A stretch of 64,000 nucleotides of DNA from CAIOZA01 sp964464375 (GCA_964464375.1 CAYXFU010000011.1:1-64000), one strand, 5' to 3'. Counted from the stretch's first letter, positions 1-9,605 are shown. Notes: generated by a model not told the origin, from the sequence alone. Numbers and translations are program-made.

Positions 1-33
1 ATGGAAGGGATTTTGTCAAAGAAACGGTTTTAA
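1..33 (+). other. possible 3' tail of an upstream gene
   Basis: Frame 1 is open from the window edge for ten codons and closes with TAA at 31-33. This could be the end of a gene cut by the window, but ten codons carry no recognisable motif and the frame may be open by chance. The following 39 bases before the inverted repeat are AT-rich and show nothing else. Confidence 0.2.
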
Positions 34-72
34 AAGGAAATAAAAATTAAATATACTCCATATTCTTGGAAC

Positions 73-136
73 TTTTTACTCATTTTTTCGTTTATTCTGG
101 ATAATTATTTAACTTGCAACAAAAAATGAGTAAAAA
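73..136 (+). promoter_or_regulatory. perfect 16-bp inverted repeat abutting a start codon
   Basis: TTTTTACTCATTTTTT at 73-88 is the exact reverse complement of AAAAAATGAGTAAAAA at 121-136, with a 32-base spacer. The right arm ends one base before the ATG at 137, so in the mRNA it would cover the whole ribosome binding region of the SpoIIE phosphatase gene. The right arm also contains an ATG (126) that opens a four-codon frame ending in TGA at 138-140, overlapping the true start. It may be a translation-controlling hairpin, an operator, or, read downward, the terminator of the upstream gene (T-runs are present). The pairing is seen; the role is inferred. Confidence 0.55.
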
Positions 137-2959
137 ATGAAGTTAACAAAATACCCTTGGATAATCAGAACATCGATATCTTTGTTGTCTGCATTCCTAT
201 TATTTGTTGCATTATACAATTTCATTGGTACAAGCAGTTCTGCAACCGATGAGAATGTTTTCGTATCGCCAGTCTCCAGATTTTATCTGGTGAAAGACAT
301 TGCAGTCTCAGACTCTATTACCAAAGGAAGAACATTCGAATCGACCGGAACTTTGCGTAAGGGTGTATTCCTACTTAAAATCAACAATCAGAGTCTAAAA
401 GATTCAGGAGATATTTATAATGCTCTATCCAATAAAGATGCGAAAAATCAGATAAAGATATTAACTTATGATTCCAAAACCGGAGTCAAGAAATCGGTTT
501 TTACCAAACCTGAATATATTACCGATGAATCTTTTAATTTTCTTCATTCAGCTGTCGTCGTAGTTCAGGTGATTAAAAACGGTGCATCTGACAAAGCCGG
601 TCTGCTTGTTGGGGACATTATCACAGAGATAAACGGTAAGCCATTTAAAGATATTTATGATGCTGATAATAAACTCAGAAATTCACCTATAAATTCTGCT
701 ATTAATTATGGCATCAAAAGAGTTGATCAAGATTTATTACTCAAAGTCATACCAGTAAAGTACGGTATTCCATTTATCAATGTTATTCAACTATTGATTT
801 CTTTAGTGTTTCTGATATTTGGTTTATTCCTTTCTCTCCATAGACCACAAATCAAAGCATCAGTAGTGCTAGGGTTAGCCCATATAGTTACATTCGCTTT
901 GTTGTCATTGGCATATACGAGGTTTATTACATTGGATGAAACAATAGGTGTGGTGCGTATTTATGTTATTATATTTGCATCCAATCTTGTCTATGCTTTG
1001 TTTATACATTCATCGTTTTTATTTCCCATTGAAGTCAGGGAAGTACTAAAGAGAAGATGGATAATCATTACTATCTATTCCTTCACAGTTGTGGAGTCAT
1101 TACTTAGTATAATTAACCTTTACACTTTCAAAAGCTTTCTGTTAAACCAATATATCAACACATTAAATTTGGGGAATATTGCTCTTGTGATTTTCTTCAT
1201 CATTATAAGAATAATTTACAATAAAGTATATTCACTTGAATACAAGAAGATAAATAGATCTATAGGACTATCCATTCTGATTACTTTTCTTGTTATTTCC
1301 ATTATCAACCAACTTTTAACATCTTCTGCTTTGATGATTGATGGAAATTATTTTATTTGGATTAGAGTGTTAATACTGATGATACCAATCAGCATCTTCT
1401 TTACGATATCGAAGTATAAGCTTTTAGACACAAATATCAGAATTAAAAAGAATATTCAATATGTGTTTGCATCATTAATTGCTCAAGTGTCTACATTAGC
1501 AATTTTATTGATACTTTTGATTTGGATTTCACAGTTAAATATCAGTTTCCCAAATCTAACAATTTCGGGAACGAATATAGAAGTACTTAACACAGCATTG
1601 AGTCCTGAATCTCAACAATGGTATCAAAAAATATTTCTTATTATCATAACAATTCTATTCTCGATAATTGGCTGGAAAGCCAGAATACGAATATTAAGGT
1701 TTCTAGATAAAAAATTCCACAGAGTCAGATTTGATTATCGAAAAGCTACGAGCGAACTTGCTGAAATATTATCTAAATACTTAACTATTCGTGAGCTTAC
1801 AACTACCATAGTTAGAGAAATTGCCGATCTTGCAATGCTGAAGAAGTCAGGTCTAATAGTATTCCGCAATGAAGAAACAATAGCTGCGCATGATTATTAT
1901 GGCGTGAATAGCAGTGAACTTTATGATCTGCTGTCATCGTCAGGAATAACTCTTGTTCAGTCGATTAAGAGTTTCAAAGAGTCGTTCAGAGTTGAGTATT
2001 TACCAGAGCCTCACAAGGAAATACTTCGTGCATTCGGTTTTGTTCAGGTCTTGCCAATTTATTCCAAGAATAAACTTTTGGGAGCGGCTCTCATTGGCGA
2101 AAAGAAAGCAGAATCATCTTTGAACAGAGCAGACATCGAATTTCTGAATACTTTTTCGGGACAACTTGCAGTAGCTATTGACAATTCTTTTATGTACGAA
2201 GAGTGCACGCTGCAGGAAAGAATCATGCATGAGCTTGAAATAGCCCGACGAATACAGCTTGCATCACTACCAGATTCAATTCCGAATATCGAAGGTCTGG
2301 ACATTTCAGGAACATCAATTCCGGCTTATGAAGTTGGTGGTGATTTTTATGATTTTCTCGAATCGGATAACGGCGATTTCATGATGATAATTGGGGATGT
2401 CAGCGGTAAGGGGACATCAGCGGCACTTTATATGTCCAAGATTCAGGGTGTGATTCGCACCTTGCACGAGTTTGGATTATCCCCGCGTCAATTGCTGATT
2501 CGCTCCAATAATATCCTTGCAAAATATATTGAAAAAGGATATTTTATATCAGCAACAATCATAAATTTTGAAACAAGTAAGCGTAAAGCTCAGTTTGCCC
2601 GTGCAGGTCATCTTCCGGTTTACTCATATTCGAATAAAAATTCTGAGCTGAAAAGGATTATCAGCAAGGGAATGGTTTTAGGATTGACAAGGGATAAACT
2701 TTTCGAGAGAAATCTTGAAGAGGAAGAACTGAATTATGATTCCGGTGATATTTTAGTGTTTGTTACTGATGGTATAACTGAATCAAAAAATAGTATGATG
2801 GTTGAGTTCGGTGAGGACAGGCTTATCGAAACAATAAAGGCTAATGCAAAACATACTGCAGAAGAAATACGAAATCAAATAATGAAAAATTCGAGGGAAT
2901 TTGCTTCAAACGAACCACAGTTTGACGATATGACGGTTGTTGTAATCAAAATACCTTGA
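137..2959 (+). CDS. membrane PDZ-GAF-SpoIIE (PP2C-type) phosphatase
   Basis: A 940-residue RsbU/SpoIIE-like serine phosphatase, expected to remove phosphate from an anti-sigma-antagonist-type protein at the cytoplasmic face of the inner membrane. An N-terminal membrane segment (about 10-31) is followed by a PDZ domain (about 138-205, with KAGLLVGDIITEINGKPF), a run of about eight hydrophobic segments (208-515), a GAF-like domain (about 533-695) and the phosphatase domain (698-940). The metal-binding acidic motifs are all present: VGGDFYDF near 733, IGDVSGKG near 752, VTDGITE near 876 and FDDMT near 930, so it should be active. No partner kinase, STAS protein or sigma factor lies in the window. 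The start abuts the inverted repeat at 73-136. The PDZ plus multi-pass membrane part suggests that an envelope signal is sensed, which is inference. Confidence 0.85.
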   Translation: MKLTKYPWIIRTSISLLSAFLLFVALYNFIGTSSSATDENVFVSPVSRFYLVKDIAVSDSITKGRTFESTGTLRKGVFLLKINNQSLKDSGDIYNALSNKDAKNQIKILTYDSKTGVKKSVFTKPEYITDESFNFLHSAVVVVQVIKNGASDKAGLLVGDIITEINGKPFKDIYDADNKLRNSPINSAINYGIKRVDQDLLLKVIPVKYGIPFINVIQLLISLVFLIFGLFLSLHRPQIKASVVLGLAHIVTFALLSLAYTRFITLDETIGVVRIYVIIFASNLVYALFIHSSFLFPIEVREVLKRRWIIITIYSFTVVESLLSIINLYTFKSFLLNQYINTLNLGNIALVIFFIIIRIIYNKVYSLEYKKINRSIGLSILITFLVISIINQLLTSSALMIDGNYFIWIRVLILMIPISIFFTISKYKLLDTNIRIKKNIQYVFASLIAQVSTLAILLILLIWISQLNISFPNLTISGTNIEVLNTALSPESQQWYQKIFLIIITILFSIIGWKARIRILRFLDKKFHRVRFDYRKATSELAEILSKYLTIRELTTTIVREIADLAMLKKSGLIVFRNEETIAAHDYYGVNSSELYDLLSSSGITLVQSIKSFKESFRVEYLPEPHKEILRAFGFVQVLPIYSKNKLLGAALIGEKKAESSLNRADIEFLNTFSGQLAVAIDNSFMYEECTLQERIMHELEIARRIQLASLPDSIPNIEGLDISGTSIPAYEVGGDFYDFLESDNGDFMMIIGDVSGKGTSAALYMSKIQGVIRTLHEFGLSPRQLLIRSNNILAKYIEKGYFISATIINFETSKRKAQFARAGHLPVYSYSNKNSELKRIISKGMVLGLTRDKLFERNLEEEELNYDSGDILVFVTDGITESKNSMMVEFGEDRLIETIKANAKHTAEEIRNQIMKNSREFASNEPQFDDMTVVVIKIP

Positions 2960-3025
2960 TAAATCATCAATGCAAACCCTATTCAATCGTTTATATCTGC
3001 TGTATAAAAATTATCCGGTAAATAA

Positions 3026-3688
3026 ATGGAATTAGTTGAATTTTGGACAATTTGTTCTTCCAATGGTATTATTCTAAGTAAGGAACAGGTATTTGACCTT
3101 GAAAGATATTATAATGAAATGATATACTGGAATGAGAAAGTGAATCTCGTTTCGAGAAATGATGCCGAGAAATTTCTTGAAAAGCATATCATGCACTCTC
3201 TAACATTACTGAAATACTATGACATTCCACAAAGAGCCAGAATGCTGGATGTAGGTACAGGTGGAGGATTGCCAGGGATTCCATTAACAATTGCAAGACC
3301 GGATATTTTTACAACTTTGATTGATTCTATTTCGAAGAAAATCAAAATCACTAAAATGTTCGCTCAGCATACAGGCATCAGATCGATGAAAGTCATTTGT
3401 GGAAGAGCTGAAGAGTTAGCTTTGGATAAACAGCTTGTTGGCACATTCGATTTGATTGTCAGTCGCGGAGTTTCGAAAATCGGAGTTGTGAGTTCATGGG
3501 TTTATAAATTACTGAAACCAAATGGTGCGATTGTCTTTTATAAAGGTGGAAATCTTGAAGAAGAGATTGAAACTGCTCAGGATCAGTTAAAGAAAATGTA
3601 TTTTAATGTGATAGACATTGATCTACTGGGTGCACCATGGTTTAAGGAAGATGAAAAGAAGCTAGTTATCTGTAAGTTTGCGCGATGA
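3026..3688 (+). CDS. rsmG: 16S rRNA (guanine-527-N7) methyltransferase RsmG
   Basis: The 220-residue product matches RsmG (GidB) in length and layout. It uses S-adenosylmethionine to methylate G527 in the 530 loop of 16S rRNA. The SAM-binding motif I, MLDVGTGGGLPGIPL, starts near residue 73, followed by the family's 'DS..KKIKI' acidic-loop region and FDLIVSRGVSKI. The N-terminal region (LERYYNEMIYWNEKVNLVSR) is the typical 'Y..ll..wN..~NLt' stretch. The stop codon overlaps the next gene as ATGA, so the two are probably translationally coupled. In many bacteria the gene sits by mnmG or parAB; neither is here. Confidence 0.93.
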   Translation: MELVEFWTICSSNGIILSKEQVFDLERYYNEMIYWNEKVNLVSRNDAEKFLEKHIMHSLTLLKYYDIPQRARMLDVGTGGGLPGIPLTIARPDIFTTLIDSISKKIKITKMFAQHTGIRSMKVICGRAEELALDKQLVGTFDLIVSRGVSKIGVVSSWVYKLLKPNGAIVFYKGGNLEEEIETAQDQLKKMYFNVIDIDLLGAPWFKEDEKKLVICKFAR

Positions 3689-4368
3689 AAATAAACAAAA
3701 AGTATATTATATATTTGTTTCTGCTAATCCTTGGATTTATGATTGCTGAGGCTCAGCAGAACAATATTGCGAAAAGCAGGGTTAAGCTTGCAAGGGTGAA
3801 GTACAACGGTGGTGGTGACTGGTATAACGATCCATCGGGCGAAGTTAATCTGCTGAAGTATGTCGCTTCAAATACAAGCATACTGGTTGATCCAACCTAT
3901 GAATATGTTGATTTATCTACAGATAACCTATTTCTTTATCCTTTGATTTTTCTTACCGGTCACGGCAATATCAATTTTTCTGAACAAGAAGTAACGCGAC
4001 TGAGAGCTTATCTCGAAAATGGGGGCTTCCTTTATATTGACGATGATTATGGATTGGATGAATTCGTTAAAAAGGAAATGAAAAAAATATTCCCTGAGCA
4101 AAAATTCATCGAGTTACCTTTCGAACACGAAATATACTCAGCACATTTTAAATTTCCAAAAGGTCTACCGAAGATACATGAACATGACGACAAAGTTCCT
4201 CAGGGTTTTGGACTTTTTCATGAAGGAAGGTTATGCGTCTATTATACTTATGAGGCAAATCTTGGTGACGGATGGCCTGACTCAGATGTTCACAATGATC
4301 CTCCGGAAGTCAGAGAGCTATCATTGAAGATGGGTACAAATATTATAGTTTATGCTTTAACACATTAA
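3685..4368 (+). CDS. DUF4159-family secreted protein
   Basis: The 227-residue protein has a signal peptide (MKINKKYIIYLFLLILGFMI..AQ) and then a single DUF4159 domain over most of its length. Typical landmarks are RVKYNGGGDWYNDP near 33, FLTGHGNINF near 89 and GGFLYIDDDYG near 110, a ThuA/glutamine-amidotransferase-like fold without an obvious catalytic Cys. It overlaps rsmG by four bases and lies 11 bases before the DUF4175 gene. DUF4159 and DUF4175-like proteins are often found with MoxR ATPases and von Willebrand factor A proteins; those partners are absent here. The biochemical role is unknown. Confidence 0.8.
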   Translation: MKINKKYIIYLFLLILGFMIAEAQQNNIAKSRVKLARVKYNGGGDWYNDPSGEVNLLKYVASNTSILVDPTYEYVDLSTDNLFLYPLIFLTGHGNINFSEQEVTRLRAYLENGGFLYIDDDYGLDEFVKKEMKKIFPEQKFIELPFEHEIYSAHFKFPKGLPKIHEHDDKVPQGFGLFHEGRLCVYYTYEANLGDGWPDSDVHNDPPEVRELSLKMGTNIIVYALTH

Positions 4369-4379
4369 TACAGATTATA

Positions 4380-7300
4380 ATGAATAGTAAAATAGCCGAT
4401 ATATTAAATAAACTTAAAAAAGTAAGAAGACAGGAAACAATTCTTCTTTTGAACTCCGGATTACTGAATACGCTCTCAGCTTCATTGCTGGTTCTACTGA
4501 TGATCTCAATTATTGAGCTTATAGCCCATGGTGATGTCAGCTTCAGAAGTATTCTGTTCGGTTTCTTTATTCTTGGATTGGGTACTGCATTCTACTTTTT
4601 TTTAATGCCCAATTTTCTTAGAGCCTTGGGCTTTAAGAACACGCCAGATCTCAATACTTTGGCAATTAGAGTTGGTAAAGTTTATCCTGATATAGAGGAT
4701 AAACTTGCAAATTCACTTCAGCTAGTAGCTGAATCAAATTCACTACAAGGAACTTCAGGTAATCTGGCATCAGCATCATTTGATACAATTTATGATAAAA
4801 GTAAAAGTAAGGATTTCAGCAAAATAATTGAACGTGAAAGAATAAAAAAATCTTTGTTCTTTTTTCTTGCTGTCGTTCCTTTGTCTGCACTTCTTTTCAT
4901 CGTATTCAGTACATCTTTAGGTGCTTCTCTCTATAGAATTGTAAATTTCAATAAATCATTTATTCCTCCGGCACCATTTGCTTTAACCATCAATAAGATT
5001 GATAATCAGGTTCTTCGTGGGTCCAATATAAAAATAGTTGTTAAAGCAAAAGGTAAAATTCCAGATCTAGTTCAGCTTTGTGTCCGGGAGTTACAGCAAA
5101 AGGAATTCGACGTACTCAATCTCAAAGGCGATTCGTTAGGAAATTTCGAATATAATATTACATCCATAAAAAAATCGGTCGAGTTTTTTGCCAAGTCTCC
5201 GTGGATGAATTCTGATGTCAAAACAGATATCGTAACAATTACTGTAGCTGATCTGCCACTAGTGAGAAATTTTGCCGGCAGAGTTAATTATCCTTCCTAC
5301 ACAAACTTGTCCGGTAAAGATTTCAATGAGCAGAGTGGTGATATTACTGCTTTGAAAGGTTCGAATGTTACCTTCTCAATAGTAGCCAATAAGGATCTGA
5401 AATCTGCACAGATTTATTATGTAAAATCTAAATTCAGCTCAGATTCAATTCAAACTGCTCAATCCGATACTATAAGTGTTAACCTCAGTCTGCAGGGTAG
5501 AAAAGCATTTGGTGGATTCAGTATTGGTACTTCGGGATATTATTTCTTCAAGCTTATAGATAAGGATAATCTTGTTAGTACTAATCCGGTTGTTTATTCA
5601 ATAATTGCCCAAAATGACGAATGGCCTTCAATCAGTCTTGAAGAACCAAGAACTGATGTCCAGCTTTCGGATGATGCTATTCTGCCGATTAAAGTACTTA
5701 TAAGCGATGATTACGGTTTCTATGGGCTCAATCTCAATTATAGATTGATTGAATCAAGATACACAGATCCCGATACTAAATTTGCTACAATCCAGATACC
5801 ATTTGCAAAAGGTCAGAATTCAATTTCTGTCCCATATATCTGGGATTTGAATAAAGTAAATATTTCTCCTGAAGATAAATATGAGTTCTATCTGGAAGTA
5901 TTTGATAACGACAGAGTATCCGGACCTAAATCTGCAAAAACCAAGATATTTACTCTAAGACTTCCTTCACTCGATGAAGTTCTTAAATCAACAGATAATA
6001 TACAGGAACAGGTCGCAAAGGATGTACAAAAGCTGGTCAAACAAGCTGAAGAAGTCAAAAAAGATATGGAACAGATGAACCGTGAACTCATGCAGAAACC
6101 CAAGGGCGCACAGTTGGACTGGAAGGAGAAAAAGAAATCGGAAGATCTTCTGAAAAAGCAGGATGATCTGAAGAAAAAGATAGAAGACATTCAGAAGAAT
6201 CTCGATGAAATGACTAAAAAACTAGAAGAAAACAAAGCCATTTCACCAGAGACACTAGCAAAATATATGGAATTACAGAAACTTCTGAAGGAAGTTAGTG
6301 CACCCGAGCTAAAGAAACTCCAGGATCAGATTCAGGAAGCAATGCAGAAAATGAGTCCCGAAGAATTGCAGAAAGCTCTGAAGAATAGTAAATTCGATGA
6401 AGAACAGTTCCGTAAATCAATAGAAAGAACAATGAAGCTCTTAAAGAGACTTCAGGCTGAACAGAAAACCGATGCAATCCAAAAGAGGACTGAGGAATTA
6501 ATCAAGAAGCAGGAAGAGCTTAACAAAAAGATGAATAATTCCAATCCTCAGGATAAAAAGCAGAAAGATGAACTTGCGAAAGAGCAAAAGGAACTTGGCA
6601 AAGATCTGGACAAACTGAACGAAGATATAAAGGATCTGGACAAATTAATGAAGGATCTCGCCAAAGATATGCCAATGAGCGAAATGGATAAAGCCAAAGA
6701 TGATCTGAATATGCCTGAAACTGCTCAAGAGATGGATAATGCCGAACAGAACATGGATAAAAGCGATTTCAGCAAAGCCGACAAAAGCCAGAAGAAAGCC
6801 GCTTCAAATCTGAAGAAGTTTGCTGAATCGATGAAACAGGTTAAGCAAAAGATGCAGGATAAAGTCGCAAAAGAAGCACTGAAGAAAATGCAGAAATCGA
6901 TGGAAGATTTGCTTGACTTATCAAAACAACAGGAGAAACTCAAACAACAATCTCAAAATACAGACTATAATTCAACAAAGATTCCAGATTTGTCCGAAAA
7001 TCAGTCTGATATTGAAGAGGGATTGGAAAACGTTGCTAATTCTATGATGGAATTATCTCAGAAATCTATGGCTGTTACTCCCGAAATGGGCTCTCAGATT
7101 GGTCAGGCTCTTCAGCAGATGCAGAAATCAATGCAGGAAATGGCAAACCGTAATATGCCTTCTGCGGCTCAAGCTCAACAGCAGTCAATGGCAGCAATGA
7201 ATAATGCTGCAGCCCAGATGCAGGCTATGATTAGTGCAATGCAGAATCAGGGTGGTTCCTGCGATAATCCCGGTGGGTCAGGATCCGGAAAGAAAGGCTC

Positions 7301-7868
7301 CGGAATGAGTTTTGGGCAGAAACTTCAGCAGTTAGCTCAGCAACAGCAGGGCATCAATAGCGGTATGCAAAGCATGGGATCGCAAGCCTCGAACAATGGA
7401 CAGCTTTCTCCGGAACAGCAGGCTGAACTCGGAAGAATAGCAAACGAACAGGGGAAAGCACAGAAAGCATTACAGGATTTAGCAAATGAACAGAAGCAAT
7501 TCGGTGGCGAGAAAAAAGCTCTAGGTAGTCTTGATAAAATCGTACAGGAAATGCAGGAAGTTCTCTCTGATCTCCAAAGTGGAAATGTAAATCCCGAAAC
7601 TATGAAGAAACAGGACAGGATTCTTTCCCGTCTGCTCGATGCTTCCGTTTCGATGAATGAACGCGATTTTGAAAAGAAAAGAGAATCAACAACTGGTAAA
7701 GAGATGAACAGACAAGGTCCAAGTGATGCTGAACTAGATCAAATAAACAAAACCAAATCTATTCAAGATATGATGAGGACAATCCAACAGGGTTACACAA
7801 AGGATTATGAGATGATAATCCGCAAATACTTCGAAGCTTTACAGACACAGGGCAATTCACCGAAGTAA
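4380..7868 (+). CDS. DUF4175-like large membrane coiled-coil protein
   Basis: The 1162-residue protein has three N-terminal membrane segments (about 25-45, 55-80, 160-185), then a periplasmic beta-rich part (about 195-530) and a very long Lys/Glu/Gln/Met-rich coiled coil (about 540-1000) that changes into Gln/Met/Ala/Ser-rich low-complexity sequence near 900-1050. This layout fits the DUF4175 family of Bacteroidota and relatives. It follows the DUF4159 gene by 11 bases, so rsmG, DUF4159 and this gene look like one transcript. Function is unknown; a structural or scaffolding role at the inner membrane is a guess. A REP-like repeat follows its stop codon. Confidence 0.7.
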   Translation: MNSKIADILNKLKKVRRQETILLLNSGLLNTLSASLLVLLMISIIELIAHGDVSFRSILFGFFILGLGTAFYFFLMPNFLRALGFKNTPDLNTLAIRVGKVYPDIEDKLANSLQLVAESNSLQGTSGNLASASFDTIYDKSKSKDFSKIIERERIKKSLFFFLAVVPLSALLFIVFSTSLGASLYRIVNFNKSFIPPAPFALTINKIDNQVLRGSNIKIVVKAKGKIPDLVQLCVRELQQKEFDVLNLKGDSLGNFEYNITSIKKSVEFFAKSPWMNSDVKTDIVTITVADLPLVRNFAGRVNYPSYTNLSGKDFNEQSGDITALKGSNVTFSIVANKDLKSAQIYYVKSKFSSDSIQTAQSDTISVNLSLQGRKAFGGFSIGTSGYYFFKLIDKDNLVSTNPVVYSIIAQNDEWPSISLEEPRTDVQLSDDAILPIKVLISDDYGFYGLNLNYRLIESRYTDPDTKFATIQIPFAKGQNSISVPYIWDLNKVNISPEDKYEFYLEVFDNDRVSGPKSAKTKIFTLRLPSLDEVLKSTDNIQEQVAKDVQKLVKQAEEVKKDMEQMNRELMQKPKGAQLDWKEKKKSEDLLKKQDDLKKKIEDIQKNLDEMTKKLEENKAISPETLAKYMELQKLLKEVSAPELKKLQDQIQEAMQKMSPEELQKALKNSKFDEEQFRKSIERTMKLLKRLQAEQKTDAIQKRTEELIKKQEELNKKMNNSNPQDKKQKDELAKEQKELGKDLDKLNEDIKDLDKLMKDLAKDMPMSEMDKAKDDLNMPETAQEMDNAEQNMDKSDFSKADKSQKKAASNLKKFAESMKQVKQKMQDKVAKEALKKMQKSMEDLLDLSKQQEKLKQQSQNTDYNSTKIPDLSENQSDIEEGLENVANSMMELSQKSMAVTPEMGSQIGQALQQMQKSMQEMANRNMPSAAQAQQQSMAAMNNAAAQMQAMISAMQNQGGSCDNPGGSGSGKKGSGMSFGQKLQQLAQQQQGINSGMQSMGSQASNNGQLSPEQQAELGRIANEQGKAQKALQDLANEQKQFGGEKKALGSLDKIVQEMQEVLSDLQSGNVNPETMKKQDRILSRLLDASVSMNERDFEKKRESTTGKEMNRQGPSDAELDQINKTKSIQDMMRTIQQGYTKDYEMIIRKYFEALQTQGNSPK

Positions 7869-7876
7869 ACTGGATT

Positions 7877-7961
7877 TGTCATCCTGAGTGAAACGAAGGA
7901 TCCATGTATTTGTAGTTTCTCGTAAAAACAGTCGAGATTCCTCACTTTGTTCGGAATGACA
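7877..7961. repeat. REP-like interspersed repeat, TGTCAT/ATGACA ends
   Basis: An 85-base element begins TGTCAT and ends ATGACA. Inside, ATCCTGAGTGAAACGAAGGAT and ATTCCTCACTTTGTTCGGAAT are two imperfect hairpins that have pairing five-base ends. The same termini bound the elements at 15871 and, in part, 22143 and 53283. A short open frame on the minus strand across it (giving words such as KVRNL and SFVSLRMT) is the familiar false ORF made by such repeats. Confidence 0.65.
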
Positions 7962-7993
7962 GGCAATATTGTAACAAAATATTTTGAAAATAC

Positions 7994-9058
7994 TTGCACT
8001 CAATAAACATAAATTATAAATCACTTCTCGCTGCAGTCATCATTGCAATAGCTCTGATGACAGGCTGTTCCTCATTCTCCACAAGTCCTTTCAGGGGAAA
8101 TGTTTCTGATCATTTTGATGGGGAACAATTCCATAACACAGATTCTGTGGAAAGCAAGAACTTTTTCCATCTTCTGTACTGGTTCCTCACAAGAACTGAG
8201 AGTGCTGGTCCTGTATTCTTTGCATCACCATTCGGAGAGAAACCGCTGGAAAAAATAGGGAATGGATCACTCAGAGCCACTTTTGTCAATCATGCAACAG
8301 TGCTGCTTCAATTCGATAATGTCAATATTCTTACCGATCCTGTATGGTCAGAAACTGTCGGACCCGGTACGTTTCTAGATCCGCATAGAACTCGTCCTCC
8401 GGGAATCAGATTCGAAGATCTTCCTAAGATTGATATAGTCCTTTTAAGCCACAATCACTATGATCATACTGATATTCCGACTCTCAAACGTCTGGCTGAT
8501 AGATTCAATCCTGTTATGCTTGTTCCTTTGGGCGAAAAAGCTCTTTTACTGGAGAATGGTTTGACTAATGCCATAGAGCTGGACTGGTGGCAGGATACAA
8601 CGCTTCTGAAGAAAAAGATAACACTTGTTCCGGCGCATCATTTTACTATGCGTGGGCTTGAAGACAGAAACACATCTCTCTGGGGAGGATATGTAGTTGA
8701 GTCAGAGGAAGGTCCAATCTACTTTGCAGGGGACACAGGCTGGGGAGATCATTTCAGAAAAATCTATGAGAAATTCGGCAAGATGAGGCTGTCACTTCTT
8801 CCGATTGGTCCGGTCAATCCTCGTGGATTTATGGCACCTGTTCATATTGATGGTGTAGAAGCCGTCAAAGCACATATTGTTCTGCAATCTCAGACTTCTA
8901 TGGCTATTCATCATGGAACATATCAGCAGGGGGATGATACCATGCTTGAGCCGCTGGAGGTGTTGATGAGAGAAATTAAGAAGAAGAATTTAAGTAAAAA
9001 TGAATTCCGATATCCCTTCAACGGAAAGTATATTGATGTAGCTCCGCTTAAACCCTAG
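7994..9058 (+). CDS. lipoprotein metallo-beta-lactamase-fold hydrolase (NAPE-PLD/UlaG-like)
   Basis: A 354-residue metal-dependent hydrolase of the MBL fold, closest in layout to bacterial N-acyl-phosphatidylethanolamine phospholipase D-like proteins. Metal ligands are visible: SHNHYDH near 152-158, VPAHHFT near 217, FAGDTGW near 247 and AIHHGTY near 304. The N-terminus is a lipoprotein signal (hydrophobic AAVIIAIA, then lipobox LMTGC), so it should be membrane-anchored in the envelope. The frame has an in-frame stop six bases upstream and no ATG ahead of the signal, so the TTG at 7994 is the best start; the first ATG lies inside the lipobox. The real substrate is unknown. Its stop codon overlaps that of the convergent gene. 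Confidence 0.75.
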   Translation: MHSININYKSLLAAVIIAIALMTGCSSFSTSPFRGNVSDHFDGEQFHNTDSVESKNFFHLLYWFLTRTESAGPVFFASPFGEKPLEKIGNGSLRATFVNHATVLLQFDNVNILTDPVWSETVGPGTFLDPHRTRPPGIRFEDLPKIDIVLLSHNHYDHTDIPTLKRLADRFNPVMLVPLGEKALLLENGLTNAIELDWWQDTTLLKKKITLVPAHHFTMRGLEDRNTSLWGGYVVESEEGPIYFAGDTGWGDHFRKIYEKFGKMRLSLLPIGPVNPRGFMAPVHIDGVEAVKAHIVLQSQTSMAIHHGTYQQGDDTMLEPLEVLMREIKKKNLSKNEFRYPFNGKYIDVAPLKP

Positions 9059-9585
9059 TAATTCGATTCGTCTATCCATTTTTCTATCTGCCAGATGGAT
9101 CCGGGAGCGGCTCTCACAAGAGTAAGATTGACCCTGCCGACAACTTCATCGGAATAAGTTGGATCGAAAATGATATTGAGAGTAAATCCGCGTGTAATGT
9201 TCATTCGGCTCGAGTCCCCTATTGCAATCACAACCTGATTCCAGATCAGATTCACACTTTGTGCGGCATTGAACAGACCGAGAGTCGTCATCATGTCTTC
9301 AGCTCTGCCCCAGGAAACATCAACATTCTTGTCATAGTTATGATAAGTGAAAGTGAAATTATCCGACAGAAGTTTCCCGTAAACAAGTGTATCCTTGAAA
9401 ATATAGGCATATCTAAAATTCTCGAAAACTCCGTCTATCGTCTTCTGATCGGTGAGAATCTCATGTGAGCCTGTCGCCAGCTTTGGTGCAAACGGGTTTG
9501 TGCATGAGTATGCAACGATTAAAGTTAAGATAATCATGATAGGAAGGTGGAAGTATTTGTAATATTTTGGAAGTTGTTTTTTCAT
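9055..9585 (-). CDS. small lipoprotein, possibly NTF2-like
   Basis: A 176-residue predicted lipoprotein: hydrophobic IMIILTLIVAY followed by the lipobox Cys in AYSC. The mature part reads like a small alpha+beta domain (F..Y.YAYIFKD.L.Y..LL...FTF near 50-75, ending in W.IEKW.D), resembling SnoaL/NTF2-like accessory domains. It resembles the lipoprotein at 11666-12274, which also has a Phe/Tyr-rich start after the lipobox and the closing pattern W.IR.WYD; the two are probably distant paralogues. It is convergent with the MBL gene, and the two stop codons overlap (CTAG at 9055-9058). No function can be assigned. Confidence 0.65.
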   Translation of the reverse strand: MKKQLPKYYKYFHLPIMIILTLIVAYSCTNPFAPKLATGSHEILTDQKTIDGVFENFRYAYIFKDTLVYGKLLSDNFTFTYHNYDKNVDVSWGRAEDMMTTLGLFNAAQSVNLIWNQVVIAIGDSSRMNITRGFTLNIIFDPTYSDEVVGRVNLTLVRAAPGSIWQIEKWIDESNY

Positions 9586-9605
9586 TAATATTTCTGAATT
9601 CTACT

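Noticed and set aside
7805..7999. 64-codon minus-strand ORF
   Set aside because: It runs over the REP-like element and the end of the DUF4175 gene; such KVRNL/SFVSLRMT frames are repeat artefacts.
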